Shown here: positions 43,401-52,456 of the stretch, piece by piece
How positions within the stretch are numbered: position 1 is the stretch's first letter
Layout of the letters: each line of letters opens with the position of its first letter
NCBI RefSeq assembly: GCF_001552255.1
Contig: NZ_BCQV01000005.1
Span: 53,564-117,563 of the forward strand
Direction of reading: 5' to 3'
Length of the DNA: 64,000 bases
Source of the DNA: Alicyclobacillus shizuokensis NBRC 103103
GTDB lineage: Bacteria > Bacillota > Bacilli > Alicyclobacillales > Alicyclobacillaceae
Translations under genes and position numbers: made by a program
The notes under the pieces: generated by a model
Database searches by the model: none
Told to the model about the DNA's origin: nothing
The model's input: only the letters and a program-made list of their open reading frames with translations

Positions 43401-44378
43401 GCCCGCGATGGCCATCACCTTCAGCAGCGACTTCTTGGCCGTGTCGCGCAGCCGCCGCACCTCCTCTTTGTGCGGGTGGTCCTTGCCGCGCACGGTCGCT
43501 GCCAGCAGACCGGACAGGGCGGCGGCATGCGGCAGAGACGCATCCAGCCCTTGCTCGGCCAGGGCCCGGCGCCACTGGTCCACTGCATCCCGCACCGCCG
43601 CCAGGTTGTCCGCGTAACGCGCCAGTTCGTCCGCCTTTGCAGCCAGGTTCAGGGCGTGCGTGCAGAGGCTCGCAGCGTACGCCAACTCGTCGTCGAGCCA
43701 CTTGAGAAACACCGGCGACCAGGGCAATTGCGAGAACGATTGATTGCGGGCCTGTGCGTACATCCGGCTCACGCCCTCCAGCCACCCGGACGGATCCGGC
43801 TGGCTGCGCGCAAACTCGTCCAAGCGAAACACAAGCTCCATCAGGCGCAGCGGATCGGCCGCCCGAAAGCGGACCAGCATCTCGGAGAACCGGCCCTGCT
43901 CGTCGCCCTGCAGACGCTGCTCCAACAGCTGTTCAAACTGCTCCCGGCGCAAAATCGCCGCCTCGTCCTCGTCCAGCATGCGAAAGGACGGCTCCATGCC
44001 CAACGTGAGAAAGTTGCGCCGGACAATCTCCAAGCAAAAGCTGTGCAAGGTGGAGACCTGCGCCTGGTCGAGCAACAACAGTTGCCGGGACAGGCGCCGC
44101 ACCGCTCCCTGCTCCCGGCCACTGCGCGCCTCCTCCAACAGCTGCTCCAGCCGCGTCGCGATGCGATTGCGCATTTCGGCCGCCGCTGCCTCGGTGAAGG
44201 TGACTATCAGCAGCCGGTCGATGTCTACCGGATTCTCCCCGGCCACCCGGCGCACCACGCGCTCGACCAACACCGACGTCTTGCCTGATCCGGCCCCCGC
44301 CGAGACCAACAGGTTGTGACCGCGCCCTTCTATCGCCCGCAGCTGCGGGCCTGACCAGCGTTCATTGCGAACCTCCAT
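40440..44378 (-). CDS. addA: ATP-dependent helicase/nuclease subunit A
   Basis: A 1312-residue UvrD-like helicase with a C-terminal nuclease, the RecBCD counterpart of Firmicutes. It shows Walker A SAGAGSGKTSVL, motif Ia/Ib, motif II VDEYQDTSPIQ, motif III VGDVKQSIYRFR, MTIHQSKGLEFPVVF, and the nuclease motif LVDYKTDK near the C-terminus. With AddB it resects double-strand breaks and recognises Chi. AAGGGGAAG precedes ATG, and it overlaps the addB stop by 17 bases. Confidence 0.96.
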   Translation of the reverse strand: MEVRNERWSGPQLRAIEGRGHNLLVSAGAGSGKTSVLVERVVRRVAGENPVDIDRLLIVTFTEAAAAEMRNRIATRLEQLLEEARSGREQGAVRRLSRQLLLLDQAQVSTLHSFCLEIVRRNFLTLGMEPSFRMLDEDEAAILRREQFEQLLEQRLQGDEQGRFSEMLVRFRAADPLRLMELVFRLDEFARSQPDPSGWLEGVSRMYAQARNQSFSQLPWSPVFLKWLDDELAYAASLCTHALNLAAKADELARYADNLAAVRDAVDQWRRALAEQGLDASLPHAAALSGLLAATVRGKDHPHKEEVRRLRDTAKKSLLKVMAIAGRGEAALRQDIVELAPSVERLLQFVKDLQVRCDEAKRRRQALDFSDLEHLALRVLSDPESGERERLRRRFVEVFVDEYQDTSPIQDALLTAVSRPEGNLFAVGDVKQSIYRFRMAEPRLFLHRYHTMGRSEPGEVVELTANYRSRGEVVDAVNYLFMQLFVPDLGGIDYSENTWMKAGAEYPPPTGQPVLAGPIEVHLIERANTDRPREDEPEAETATGRDPAHGEADAGGAEADAPSLEDLSALEREGAVIARRIQELMGLVEGHARRSVWDAAAGQYRPLRYRDIVILLRSARGRTNVLLDVLARHGIPAHGATSTGFYGALEVRWLTSALLAVDNPRREVALAALLRSPLGGFSDHELAQIRLCARGNYYEALRRAVAAARHRGDGEAARVLAPDLAARLTDFWSLFQSWRQLARQDSAEAVLRRILADTRLMPFLLAMPGGETRKANVEQLLDQARAFDHTSSDGLFGFVRRLGDLQRHQLDAGGAQAIAAGEDVVRVMTIHQSKGLEFPVVFVADLGKSFYQDSQEKSYPLHPDLGLGPQFVDAGGRRRWLTMASVALAEVNRREFLAEEARVLYVALTRARERLILVASATDLRRRIRWARQGVPEAGRTLPGFWLLRAAGYLDWILPALLRHRDGATLRQSTTEADEGDLRPLAGVYDHPAHFQVRLWNAAPDASDRVPADAWQVDNGEAAPPWPDLAAFSDWIYTHTTPSAQAAVAAALAGANARRGLTEVPGKVSATDLRRLWVAQTRGHGKAPGLSQSAAEGLLETPRFTGAPASGRASGSAYHAVMQHLDLRIPATPEAVAAAVDELWASGRITAEERAAVKVEDIVAFLQSELGQRARRALRLWREQPFFARLEVADAPTGGTPGETPFVVVQGVIDLMFEDVDGLVLVDYKTDKVDRQAVERQAAEYAAQVAAYLRVVRSAAGGRPVSAWLYFVQARAAVPMADVDLSAVFQAPAGEDGSVLSAFDKSTDVRIE
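40442..40471 (-). promoter_or_regulatory. tetR-paa promoter inside the 3' end of addA
   Basis: On the minus strand a perfect TTGACA (40466-40471) is followed by TAGAAT (40442-40447) after 18 bases, or by TATAGA (40444-40449) after 16. All of it lies within the last codons of addA. Confidence 0.65.
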
Positions 44379-47300
44379 CGCTTGCTTCCCCTTCCCAATC
44401 CGCGTATGCCGACCACTCCCGTAGCCGTTCGCGGGAAAACGGCTCCAGCCGGCGCAGCGGCCGCGTATCCCAGCGCACGTCCAGGTGGCACAGTGCCGCG
44501 TACGGACAGTGCTCACAGGCGTTCTTGCGCCCCGTCTCGTAGGGGGAGACGGAGATCTCGCCGGCCGCGATGCGCTCCCCCAACTCTGCCGCATGGCCCA
44601 CCGCCCGGCCAATCAGCGCCCGCCATTCGTCCTCGGTCAGCACCGGCGCTGTCTTGCGCCAGCTTCCGTCCTTGTTGTACAGGACCGGGAACAGCTCGGT
44701 GCCCCCCTGGCGCAGGCGCTCATCCATCGCCAGCACCAGGTCGTCGTGGGCGAGCAGCCAGCCGCGGCTGCGCATCTCTTGATAGGCCCGCTCATTCGCC
44801 TCCGTTTCCGCCACCGGCACCATATCCGCAGGCAGCGTGCGCCGGATGGGCAAGTAGAGCAGCCCCGCCGCCGTCAGTGGCTGGCCAAACAGCGCCTGGC
44901 TGTGCCGGGCCACCACCGCCGTGTAGATGGGCAACTGAAGGCGCAACCCGTGCGCGACCTCCGTCAGGTCCAAGGTGTGCACGCTCGACTTGTAATCCAC
45001 CACCCGAAACCCTTGCGCCTGCCCGTCGCTGACCACGTCCACACGGTCGATCCGGCCGCGCAACCGCACGCAGAGTCCGTTCTTGCCGCTGACCTCAAAC
45101 AACGGCAAAACGTCATCCTCGTGATCCCCAAAGGACAGTTCCATGAACGCCGGCTGAAAGCGGCCGTGGCGCATGTGCCGCGTCAACACGACGGCGGCGT
45201 CCTCGATGACGGCCAGCGCCTCCGCCGCCTGCTGCCGCTTGATGGCCCTGCGCCGCCACAGTTGCGCCTGGGCGCGCCCCAGCACTTCGGCGAACGTCTC
45301 GCGCGCTGCCGCCCGCGCCGCTTCATCGGTCATCCGCCGCCAGGCCGCGATGTCCCCCTGCAGTCTTTGCACCAGCGCATATAAGGTGTCATGGATGAGG
45401 GAACCGCGCAGGGCGGGGGTGGGGTCCTGAAGCTCCTGCTCGCGCAAGCGCAGTCCGTACTCGGCAAAGTGCCGGTAAGGGCAGGCGGCGAATGTCTCCA
45501 ACTGGTAGACGTTGACGGTCAGCGGCTGCCCGTACAGTTCCCGCGCCAGGGCGGGAGACAACGGGGCGGCACTGGCTCGTTGCGTCAGGCCCCCGAACAC
45601 CTTGACCACGTCCTCGGCCCAGCGGGGCCGCTGCAGGTGCCATTGCAGCACAGCGCAATCGATTGCGTCCGCTGCGCCCCGGCGTATCCGGCCGATGGTG
45701 TCCGCCAGCGCGCTCGCGGGCGTCGGAGGAATGGGGGGGAGGGAATGTGCGTCTGCGGTCAGGTACTCCGCTCCCGGCCGACGGGCCGGCGCGTCGTCCC
45801 CTTGCGGGCGCTCCACTCGCACGCGCACACTTCCCTCCTGAAACATAGACAACAACCGCTCAAGCAGGCGGGCGGGCCGCAGCTCCCGGCCGTCGGCGTC
45901 GCTCTGCGGATAGCTGAGATAGAGACGCTCAGAGGCGCGGGTGAGAGCAAAATACGTCGCGGTGCGCGCCTCTCCCCGCCGGTCGGCCAGCGTCCCGCCC
46001 AGCCGTCGACCAAACCATTGTTGAAACTGCTCCCGCTCCTCCTGCCGCAGCAGTCCCGTCTCATGCACGCGCAGCGGCAGCGCACCGTCGTACGCGCCGG
46101 CGACAAACACCACCTTGCGCTCCCATCCCGCAGCGTGGGCGTGATCGCTGATGAACACCCGGTTGAGCCCGGTGGGAATGGTGGCCAGTGTCTCCCCCTC
46201 CAACGAGGCGCGGATGAGGCGAAACAGGAAGCTGCGCGGCAGCATCCACCCCGGCAAGGTGGCGGTGAAATCATCGAGCAGGCTGAGAACCTTTTGCCAC
46301 GCCTGCTCGTGCACCCCGGCCGCCACCGGGTTTTCCTCCGCCACCCGGCCGGCGACAAGCCACCTGGCCATCTGTGCGCGGGCGTGCACCCGTTCCAACA
46401 GCTCCCAGAGCTGGCGGGCCACCGTGTCTGGGCTGACACGGGACGGCGCCAGGGCCGTCAGGAACGGCAACAAGAAGCCGCCGATGCGGCGCCGCAGCTC
46501 GTCCGCCTGGGCGTCCTCATTCGCCAACGACTCCGGCGGGCGAAAACCGGCTTCCGACTGCTGGGAAAACCGCCACGCCTCCGCCTGCGCCCACACCTGC
46601 ACGCCCTCGATCTCGTGGCGCAACAAGTACACTTCCAGCCAATCCGCCTCCGCCATGGACAAGGGGCAAAAGGAGGTGCGTAACAAACGCTGCATCGACT
46701 CCAGGGAGCAGGACTCCTCAACGGCCGCCAGGACGGCCTGGATGAAGCGGGGTAGCGGATGGCTAGCCAAGGGCGGATAGACGTCGCTGTCAGAGGGAAT
46801 CTGGTGCTCGGTGAAGCGCTCTTCCAACAGGGCCGCGTACTCGTCCAGGCGGGGCACAATCACCGCAATGTCGCCGTATGGATATCCTTCCTGGTGCACC
46901 AGGCGCGCTATCTCGGCGGCGATACCGTCGGCCTCCACGCGCCGACTCTGCGCAGCGGCGACCTCAATGTGGGTGGCCGCCAGCTTGGTCTCCGGGTGGT
47001 CATCCGCCAGCGCGTAGCGCTCCACCATCGCCAGGTCCGGACGGCGCTGGTAGCGGCGGCTGGGGACCGGCATGGAGCGGACGCAGAGCGGCAGCCCCAG
47101 CTCCCGCGCTCGTTCGCACAGCTCCTGCAGCACCCGTTCGGCGGACGCACAGATGGCCCGCTGCGGATTTTCCCCGTCTAGCGGCAGCGTGAGCACGGCC
47201 CGCTGCGAGCGCTCCGCCAACGCCAGGACGAATTCCCGCTCCGCCGGCGTCAGGTCGGTAAACCCGTCGACGAAGACTTCCGCGCCAGCAAGGTGCGTCC

Positions 47301-47931
47301 ACTGCGGCAATGCCGCGGCCGCCCGCAGCAACAGTTCATCGTCGTCCGCCAGTCCCCGCACGTCCAGCTCCTGACGGTAGCGCACGTACAATAAGCAAAG
47401 GTCGCGCAGTTTGCCGAACAGCGAGCGGCTGGCGGCCAACTCGTCCGTCGGCGGCGCAGGGTGCGTAGGATGATCCAGGACGCCGGCACGGCCTGCCGCC
47501 TCCTCCAGACGGGCGGCAATCTCGCCAGGAGAGGCGAGGTGTTCGGTCAGCTCTCGAAACGTGTCGAGAATCGCATCCAGAAACGGCACCGACGGCTCCA
47601 CCCGGTGCAGCACCTGCAGCTCCTGCACCGACTGTTGATAGACAGCAGCCAACAACAACCGCTTGCCTGTGCGGTTGATCGGCACCATTTCCGGATCCAC
47701 GTCTTCGAGCAGCCGTTTGGCCAGGCGCCGCAGACTCAACACCTCGGCCCGCAGCGACGCCGGCACGGCGCCGAGCAAGGCGCGCTCGGCGGCATAGGAG
47801 CCGGCTTCCGGCACTAACCAAAACAGGCGTGGTCCCAACGGGTCCTGCTCAATCCGACTCCGGATGGCGTCGGCCACACGCCAGCTCTTGCCGCTGCCAG
47901 CCGGTCCCGCCCAAATCTCCAAACTCGCCAT
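44362..47931 (-). CDS. addB: ATP-dependent helicase/nuclease subunit B
   Basis: A 1189-residue partner of AddA. N-terminal Walker A WAGPAGSGKSW, an inactivated helicase core used for Chi recognition, and a C-terminal nuclease domain with GFRVVDYKSS. The Fe-S cluster cysteines are the first in FAACPYRHFAEYG and the group CEHCPYAALC near the C-terminus. The chosen ATG gives the family N-terminus. It is coupled to addA. Confidence 0.95.
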   Translation of the reverse strand: MASLEIWAGPAGSGKSWRVADAIRSRIEQDPLGPRLFWLVPEAGSYAAERALLGAVPASLRAEVLSLRRLAKRLLEDVDPEMVPINRTGKRLLLAAVYQQSVQELQVLHRVEPSVPFLDAILDTFRELTEHLASPGEIAARLEEAAGRAGVLDHPTHPAPPTDELAASRSLFGKLRDLCLLYVRYRQELDVRGLADDDELLLRAAAALPQWTHLAGAEVFVDGFTDLTPAEREFVLALAERSQRAVLTLPLDGENPQRAICASAERVLQELCERARELGLPLCVRSMPVPSRRYQRRPDLAMVERYALADDHPETKLAATHIEVAAAQSRRVEADGIAAEIARLVHQEGYPYGDIAVIVPRLDEYAALLEERFTEHQIPSDSDVYPPLASHPLPRFIQAVLAAVEESCSLESMQRLLRTSFCPLSMAEADWLEVYLLRHEIEGVQVWAQAEAWRFSQQSEAGFRPPESLANEDAQADELRRRIGGFLLPFLTALAPSRVSPDTVARQLWELLERVHARAQMARWLVAGRVAEENPVAAGVHEQAWQKVLSLLDDFTATLPGWMLPRSFLFRLIRASLEGETLATIPTGLNRVFISDHAHAAGWERKVVFVAGAYDGALPLRVHETGLLRQEEREQFQQWFGRRLGGTLADRRGEARTATYFALTRASERLYLSYPQSDADGRELRPARLLERLLSMFQEGSVRVRVERPQGDDAPARRPGAEYLTADAHSLPPIPPTPASALADTIGRIRRGAADAIDCAVLQWHLQRPRWAEDVVKVFGGLTQRASAAPLSPALARELYGQPLTVNVYQLETFAACPYRHFAEYGLRLREQELQDPTPALRGSLIHDTLYALVQRLQGDIAAWRRMTDEAARAAARETFAEVLGRAQAQLWRRRAIKRQQAAEALAVIEDAAVVLTRHMRHGRFQPAFMELSFGDHEDDVLPLFEVSGKNGLCVRLRGRIDRVDVVSDGQAQGFRVVDYKSSVHTLDLTEVAHGLRLQLPIYTAVVARHSQALFGQPLTAAGLLYLPIRRTLPADMVPVAETEANERAYQEMRSRGWLLAHDDLVLAMDERLRQGGTELFPVLYNKDGSWRKTAPVLTEDEWRALIGRAVGHAAELGERIAAGEISVSPYETGRKNACEHCPYAALCHLDVRWDTRPLRRLEPFSRERLREWSAYADWEGEASDGGSQ

Positions 47932-48037
47932 TTGCCCAGCTCCTTTCCATGGCACACATCCCGTTCTGCGATGGGACTTTATGCTTTCGTCCTGCCCACA
48001 ACGGCACACCCCATCTTGCCGCACCCTCGCCGAGTCG

Positions 48038-51028
48038 TCACCGGTCCGGGCCCGCAGCCACAGCCGGTCTAGGGGCCGCCGGCAACGGAAGGGACGACAT
48101 CATCCGCACGTCCACACCCTGCTGGCGAGCCCACTCTACGACCGAAGGATGGCATGTCAAATAGAGAATCTGTTGCTGTTCGGAAACCTCCAGGATCAGG
48201 CGGAGCAGACGCGAGCGGCGCAGAGGATCCAGATTGACCAACGGATCGTCCCAGACGACAGGCAGGTGAACGCCGCGCTCTCGATAGTCGGCAATCAGCG
48301 CCAGCCGAATGGCGAACGCGGTCAGTTCCCGCGTGCCCCGCGACAGGGCCACCGGATCCCACCTCTGTCCCTGTGCGTCCACCACGAACAGACGACGTTG
48401 GCCGTCAGCGGATTCCTCCACCCGCAGCTGCGGGTATCGCCCGTCGGTGGCGCGCGCGAGAATCTCCCCAGCCCAGCGCAGGGCACGCGGCTGCCGGAGA
48501 GCCTCGTGACGGGCTGCCGCCTCCTTGAACAGCGCCTGCGCCAGCCTGTACACCGCCCACTGTTTGGCCAGCAGGTCTTTTTGCTCAGACAGAGCCGCAA
48601 CCTGCCACTCCAAATCGGTGCCGCTCGGCCAGTCGCGCAGACGCGCCTCCAGCTCGCCCATCTGTTTGACCAAGTCGTCGTGCCGCTCCGTCAACCTGCC
48701 CACGGTCTCCAGGGCGTCGTCCAAGCGGGCTCGGATGGACTCCTCTGTCTCCCCGCGAAGCTGCGCGCTGGCGGCCACCCAATCCTCCTCACCCCCGGCG
48801 CGTCCCACCGCTTCCGCGTGCGCGCGCCGCCAGTTGAGGAGCGCCTCCTCCAGTTCGCGCAGCTTGTCTTCCTGTTGGCGGCGCCAGGCGTTAAGCCGCG
48901 CCTGGGCCCGGTTTACATGCGACCGCAGCGAAGACGCGTCTTCCGCGTGGACCGGTGGTGGGTCCGCCAGGCCGCGCGCCGACCACCACGCCGCCAGCTC
49001 TGCCAGCGTTTTCCGCGCTTCGTCCAGGTTTCGGGCGGACGCCTGGCGGCGCTCCCACAGTTCTGCCCAGCGCCGGAACTCCTCCAACACCTGGCGCGCG
49101 CGCTGCGGCGGCGGGTCCCCAGCCCCGCCGTGCTCCCGGCACCAATCTGCCAAGGCCCGCCTATGGGCGACAAGCGCGGCCCGGGCCGCCCGGCGCGCCT
49201 CGTCCATCCGCTGCACTTGCGCGCAGGCCGCCTGCCAGGCCCGCACCAACTGTTCATTGCTCGCCGCCTGCTGCATCACCTGTTCCTGTTGCCGCAGCTT
49301 TGCCGCAACCGCTGCGCCCGCATCGAGCAGCAGTGGTTCCTCCAGCCGCTCCACATCCACATGCACGAGCCTGGCCGCCAATGGCTCCAGGTCGGCCTCC
49401 ACGCGAGCCAGGCGTTCGTCCAGCTCAGCCAGCCGCGCGCCCGGCTCGGCTTGTTCCCGGTCGGCGGGCGCCCGTCCGGCACCAGCCCGGGCCGCTACCC
49501 ACAGCGCCAACAGGGCGGCCAAGAGGGCGCTGCCGGCCGGTGTCCACTCCTGTCGCAGCCCAACCGCCACGGCGGCCGCCAAGGCTAAACCGCCGGCCAA
49601 CCACAGCACCCCCCGCCTGGCCACCGGCCTTCTCCGCCGCGGCGCTTGCGCCAACGCAGCCCGTTCGCGCTCCAGCGCCGTCCGCTCGCGCACCTTCGCC
49701 AACATCACCTGCACACGCTCGGCGTCAGCCGTCAACTCGGCCAGGCGGCGCTGCGCCTCCGCCTGGCGCCGCGCCAGCTCCTGGACCGCGTCCGCCTCGA
49801 CGAATCCCCGCTCCAACAGCTGTTTGCGCCGATCCGCCTGGACAACCTGCGCTTCTTGCCACGCCCGCTGGTTCGCCTCCAGCTGCTGCAGCAAGCGGTC
49901 CTCCTCCTGCACCAGCGCCTCCAGCGCGACCAGGTCGTGTGTGGGAACGGGCAGTCCGGCCAAGGCGGGCTCCTGAAACCAGGTGAAGGTGGTGGCCGTG
50001 GCGGCCGCTGCCGCCGTCTCCTCCGACACGCGGGCGAGCAGATCTTCGAGCTGTTGCAGGCGCCAAGACCACTCGGCGGCAGCGGCGGCCCACGCGCGCA
50101 ACCGCTCCAGGGCGGCTTGGGCAACCGTCCCCAGGTCAGCGCCGTCCGGAGCGGCGACTCCGTTGGCGGACGTCGGGTGTCCGCCAGTCTGAGTCCCATC
50201 CGCCGGGCTCCCCAGCCCTTCGGGCCTCGGCTGGATGCCGCTCAACACGGCCTGCAGTCGAGCCGCGGCGCGAACGTTGGCCAGGAACAGAGGATAGAGT
50301 CCGAGCAGCCACCGTTGGCGCTGGCAGCGCTCGGTCTCCACCGCCCGTTTTTCCGCCACTTCCGCCAGCGCGGCCCGCCGCCGCTCCAATTCGGCCTGCA
50401 CGGCCTGGTACGCCGACGCGGAGTCGTCCGCCCGGCTCCTGGCCTCCATAAGCTCCCGCCACTCCTGCAAGCACTGAGTCAACCGGGGCCGGCGCGCACG
50501 TGGATCCGGATTGAACAGCGCCTTTGTCCGCCGAGCCAGTTCGTCCTCCACGGCCGCCGCGGAGCGCAGGCCAAGCCGGCCGACCGTGAACAGTTGATCG
50601 CGAATCTGGCCCTGATCCGGGGCCAGCGCCACCAAGTCTGCCAATTGGAAGGTGAACACCGATTGGTAGGCTACATCTTCCACCAATCCCAGCTCGGGCA
50701 GGGCCCGACGCAGGGCGTCCTCGCCGCTCAGCCTGCGGCCGTCCGGGCCCTGGACGAGTGGCCGCCGCCGGCGGTCCAGACTGCGCTCGATGCGCCAAAT
50801 CTCGCCATCGCGAACCACCACGGCCACCCCGTGCGCCCCCTGCCGCCAGGCGGGCTTCGGCTCGGCGCTGACCACGAGGCCGAACAAGACCCCACGCAGC
50901 CCGGCCAGCAAGCTGCTCTTGCCTGCTTCATTCGGTCCGCACACCACCGTCAAGCCATCGCCTACGTTCTCCAGCACCAACCCGTTGTGCGGCCCGACCT
51001 GATACAGTTCCAGACGCCGCAGCTTCAT
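48038..51028 (-). CDS. SbcC/YhaN-like ATPase
   Basis: A 996-residue SMC-like ATPase of the Rad50/SbcC/YhaN class. N-terminal MKLRRLELYQVGPHNGLVLE and Walker A CGPNEAGKSSLL, long coiled coils, then signature LSRGTRELTAFAIRLALI and Walker B VVWDDPLVNLDP near the end. Two adjacent hydrophobic stretches (about residues 475-520) interrupt the coiled coils, as in YhaN, and suggest a membrane-linked form. It overlaps the nuclease gene by four bases; together they form a DNA-end-processing complex. Confidence 0.88.
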   Translation of the reverse strand: MKLRRLELYQVGPHNGLVLENVGDGLTVVCGPNEAGKSSLLAGLRGVLFGLVVSAEPKPAWRQGAHGVAVVVRDGEIWRIERSLDRRRRPLVQGPDGRRLSGEDALRRALPELGLVEDVAYQSVFTFQLADLVALAPDQGQIRDQLFTVGRLGLRSAAAVEDELARRTKALFNPDPRARRPRLTQCLQEWRELMEARSRADDSASAYQAVQAELERRRAALAEVAEKRAVETERCQRQRWLLGLYPLFLANVRAAARLQAVLSGIQPRPEGLGSPADGTQTGGHPTSANGVAAPDGADLGTVAQAALERLRAWAAAAAEWSWRLQQLEDLLARVSEETAAAAATATTFTWFQEPALAGLPVPTHDLVALEALVQEEDRLLQQLEANQRAWQEAQVVQADRRKQLLERGFVEADAVQELARRQAEAQRRLAELTADAERVQVMLAKVRERTALERERAALAQAPRRRRPVARRGVLWLAGGLALAAAVAVGLRQEWTPAGSALLAALLALWVAARAGAGRAPADREQAEPGARLAELDERLARVEADLEPLAARLVHVDVERLEEPLLLDAGAAVAAKLRQQEQVMQQAASNEQLVRAWQAACAQVQRMDEARRAARAALVAHRRALADWCREHGGAGDPPPQRARQVLEEFRRWAELWERRQASARNLDEARKTLAELAAWWSARGLADPPPVHAEDASSLRSHVNRAQARLNAWRRQQEDKLRELEEALLNWRRAHAEAVGRAGGEEDWVAASAQLRGETEESIRARLDDALETVGRLTERHDDLVKQMGELEARLRDWPSGTDLEWQVAALSEQKDLLAKQWAVYRLAQALFKEAAARHEALRQPRALRWAGEILARATDGRYPQLRVEESADGQRRLFVVDAQGQRWDPVALSRGTRELTAFAIRLALIADYRERGVHLPVVWDDPLVNLDPLRRSRLLRLILEVSEQQQILYLTCHPSVVEWARQQGVDVRMMSSLPLPAAPRPAVAAGPDR

Positions 51029-52305
51029 CCCGCACCCTCCTGCACAGCCCATGTCGCCAGCAAACGGAAGGCCGCCGCCAGCAGTTCCGCGACCTCGGCG
51101 TCAGACAGACTGTCCACAGACAGCTCGTTGCCGTGGTGAAACACGTCCGCCAACTCTTGCCGCAGCAAATCTCTCGCCGCTTCCGGCTGCTCCCGATAGC
51201 GGCGGTATACCCGGACCAATTCCCCCAACAGCTCCGGGCTGTGGGCGAGCGTCTCCAGGTCCAATGGGGGAGCGACCTGAGATTCCAGCGCGACCACCCA
51301 CAGCGGCCATGCACGCGCCGCGACCTCCTGACGCAACGCCTCCAACACCTCGGCCGGATCAGCGAGCGCCGCGGCCACCCGGCCCTCTCCAACCAGCCGC
51401 ACCCGCACCAGCAGCCAGTGACCTGGGCAGCGTTTGCACAATGCGCCCAGCTGCTCCAGGACAGACCGGCGCAGGCTGGCCAGCGAGTCTTCTTCTATCC
51501 TGACCTCGCACTCCATCCAGACCAGGTCGGCAGTTGGACAGAAGCGGGTTTGTACCGCCCCCTGCGCAGACACGTCCAGCAAGATGCAGCCGCGCGGCCC
51601 GGTCTCCTGCAGGCCGCGCCCCTGGGGATTGCCTGGGTAGACGATGAGCGGTCGCTGCCCGCGCAGCACCTGGGGCTGATGGATGTGGCCGAGCGCCCAG
51701 ACGTCGAACCCACGCTGCGCCAGTTCCGCCTCGCTGGTCGCGCAGTAAGCCGCGTGCCCGTGCGCCGAACCGACCGCGCCGTGGTACAACGCCACGGCAA
51801 AATCCGCGTCCGGGTCGCGCACGAAGGCATAGGCCAGAGACGGTGTCAGGGCGCGGGCGGGATAGGAAAAACCACTCACCTGGATCCTCGTGTCGGGCGC
51901 CAGCGACAGATACACCGAGGGAGCCACGTACGATGCGTCGGGAAGAACGGGGGCGGCCGGCAATACGTGCACCAGATCCGGCCAGGGGACAGGGGGCGGT
52001 GAGACGAGCGGATCGTGATTGCCGTGGCAGAGCACGACCGGGATGTTGGCCGCGGCCAGCCGCTCGAAACCGCGCAGCCACTCGAAATGGACGGCCATCG
52101 GTGCGTCCGAACGGTCGAACAGATCACCTGCGATGGTCACCACGTCGACCTGCTCGGCCAGCGCCAGATCAACAATCCGCTGCCAGACACCGTCTGCGGC
52201 TTTGCGGATGCGCTGGCGCCAAGCCTCAGGCAGTTGCTGCGTCCAGCCGGCCATGGGTGAACCCAGGTGCACGTCGGCCGTGTGCAGAATGCGAAATGAA
52301 CGCAC
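51025..52305 (-). CDS. SbcD/YhaO-like DNA repair nuclease
   Basis: A 426-residue Mre11-type metallophosphoesterase. The metal-binding motifs are HTADVHLGS, AGDLFDRS, CHGNHDPL, LYHGAVG and LGHIHQPQ. The C-terminal 160 residues bind the ATPase partner. The start is GTG, directly after a run of eleven G that also acts as the ribosome-binding region. It heads the sbcD-sbcC-addB-addA block. Confidence 0.9.
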   Translation of the reverse strand: MRSFRILHTADVHLGSPMAGWTQQLPEAWRQRIRKAADGVWQRIVDLALAEQVDVVTIAGDLFDRSDAPMAVHFEWLRGFERLAAANIPVVLCHGNHDPLVSPPPVPWPDLVHVLPAAPVLPDASYVAPSVYLSLAPDTRIQVSGFSYPARALTPSLAYAFVRDPDADFAVALYHGAVGSAHGHAAYCATSEAELAQRGFDVWALGHIHQPQVLRGQRPLIVYPGNPQGRGLQETGPRGCILLDVSAQGAVQTRFCPTADLVWMECEVRIEEDSLASLRRSVLEQLGALCKRCPGHWLLVRVRLVGEGRVAAALADPAEVLEALRQEVAARAWPLWVVALESQVAPPLDLETLAHSPELLGELVRVYRRYREQPEAARDLLRQELADVFHHGNELSVDSLSDAEVAELLAAAFRLLATWAVQEGAG

Positions 52306-52311
52306 GCTTGT

Positions 52312-52322
52312 CCCCCCCCCCC
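52312..52322 (+). repeat. Run of eleven C (G11 on the gene strand)
   Basis: An uninterrupted homopolymer six bases upstream of the sbcD start, in the spot where the ribosome site should be. It lies between the divergent sbcD and MFS genes. Length changes would alter the ribosome site. Confidence 0.8.
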
Positions 52323-52456
52323 GTTTCCTGCGGCACCGGGTCTGGGCCACCGCCCCATCCGTCGGATGCACAACCGTGCCCATAGCGGCATATGTCGGTA
52401 CCAATCTCGCCCCTTGGGCGGGCGCCAAAAAACTTGATGAGAAAGGAGTGACCGCG

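Noticed and set aside
47864..51139. Long open frames opposite addB and sbcC (up to 574 codons)
   Set aside because: They lie on the plus strand across well-identified minus-strand genes, are rich in Arg, Pro, Gln and Ala, and have no family motif. GC-rich third codon positions create such frames.
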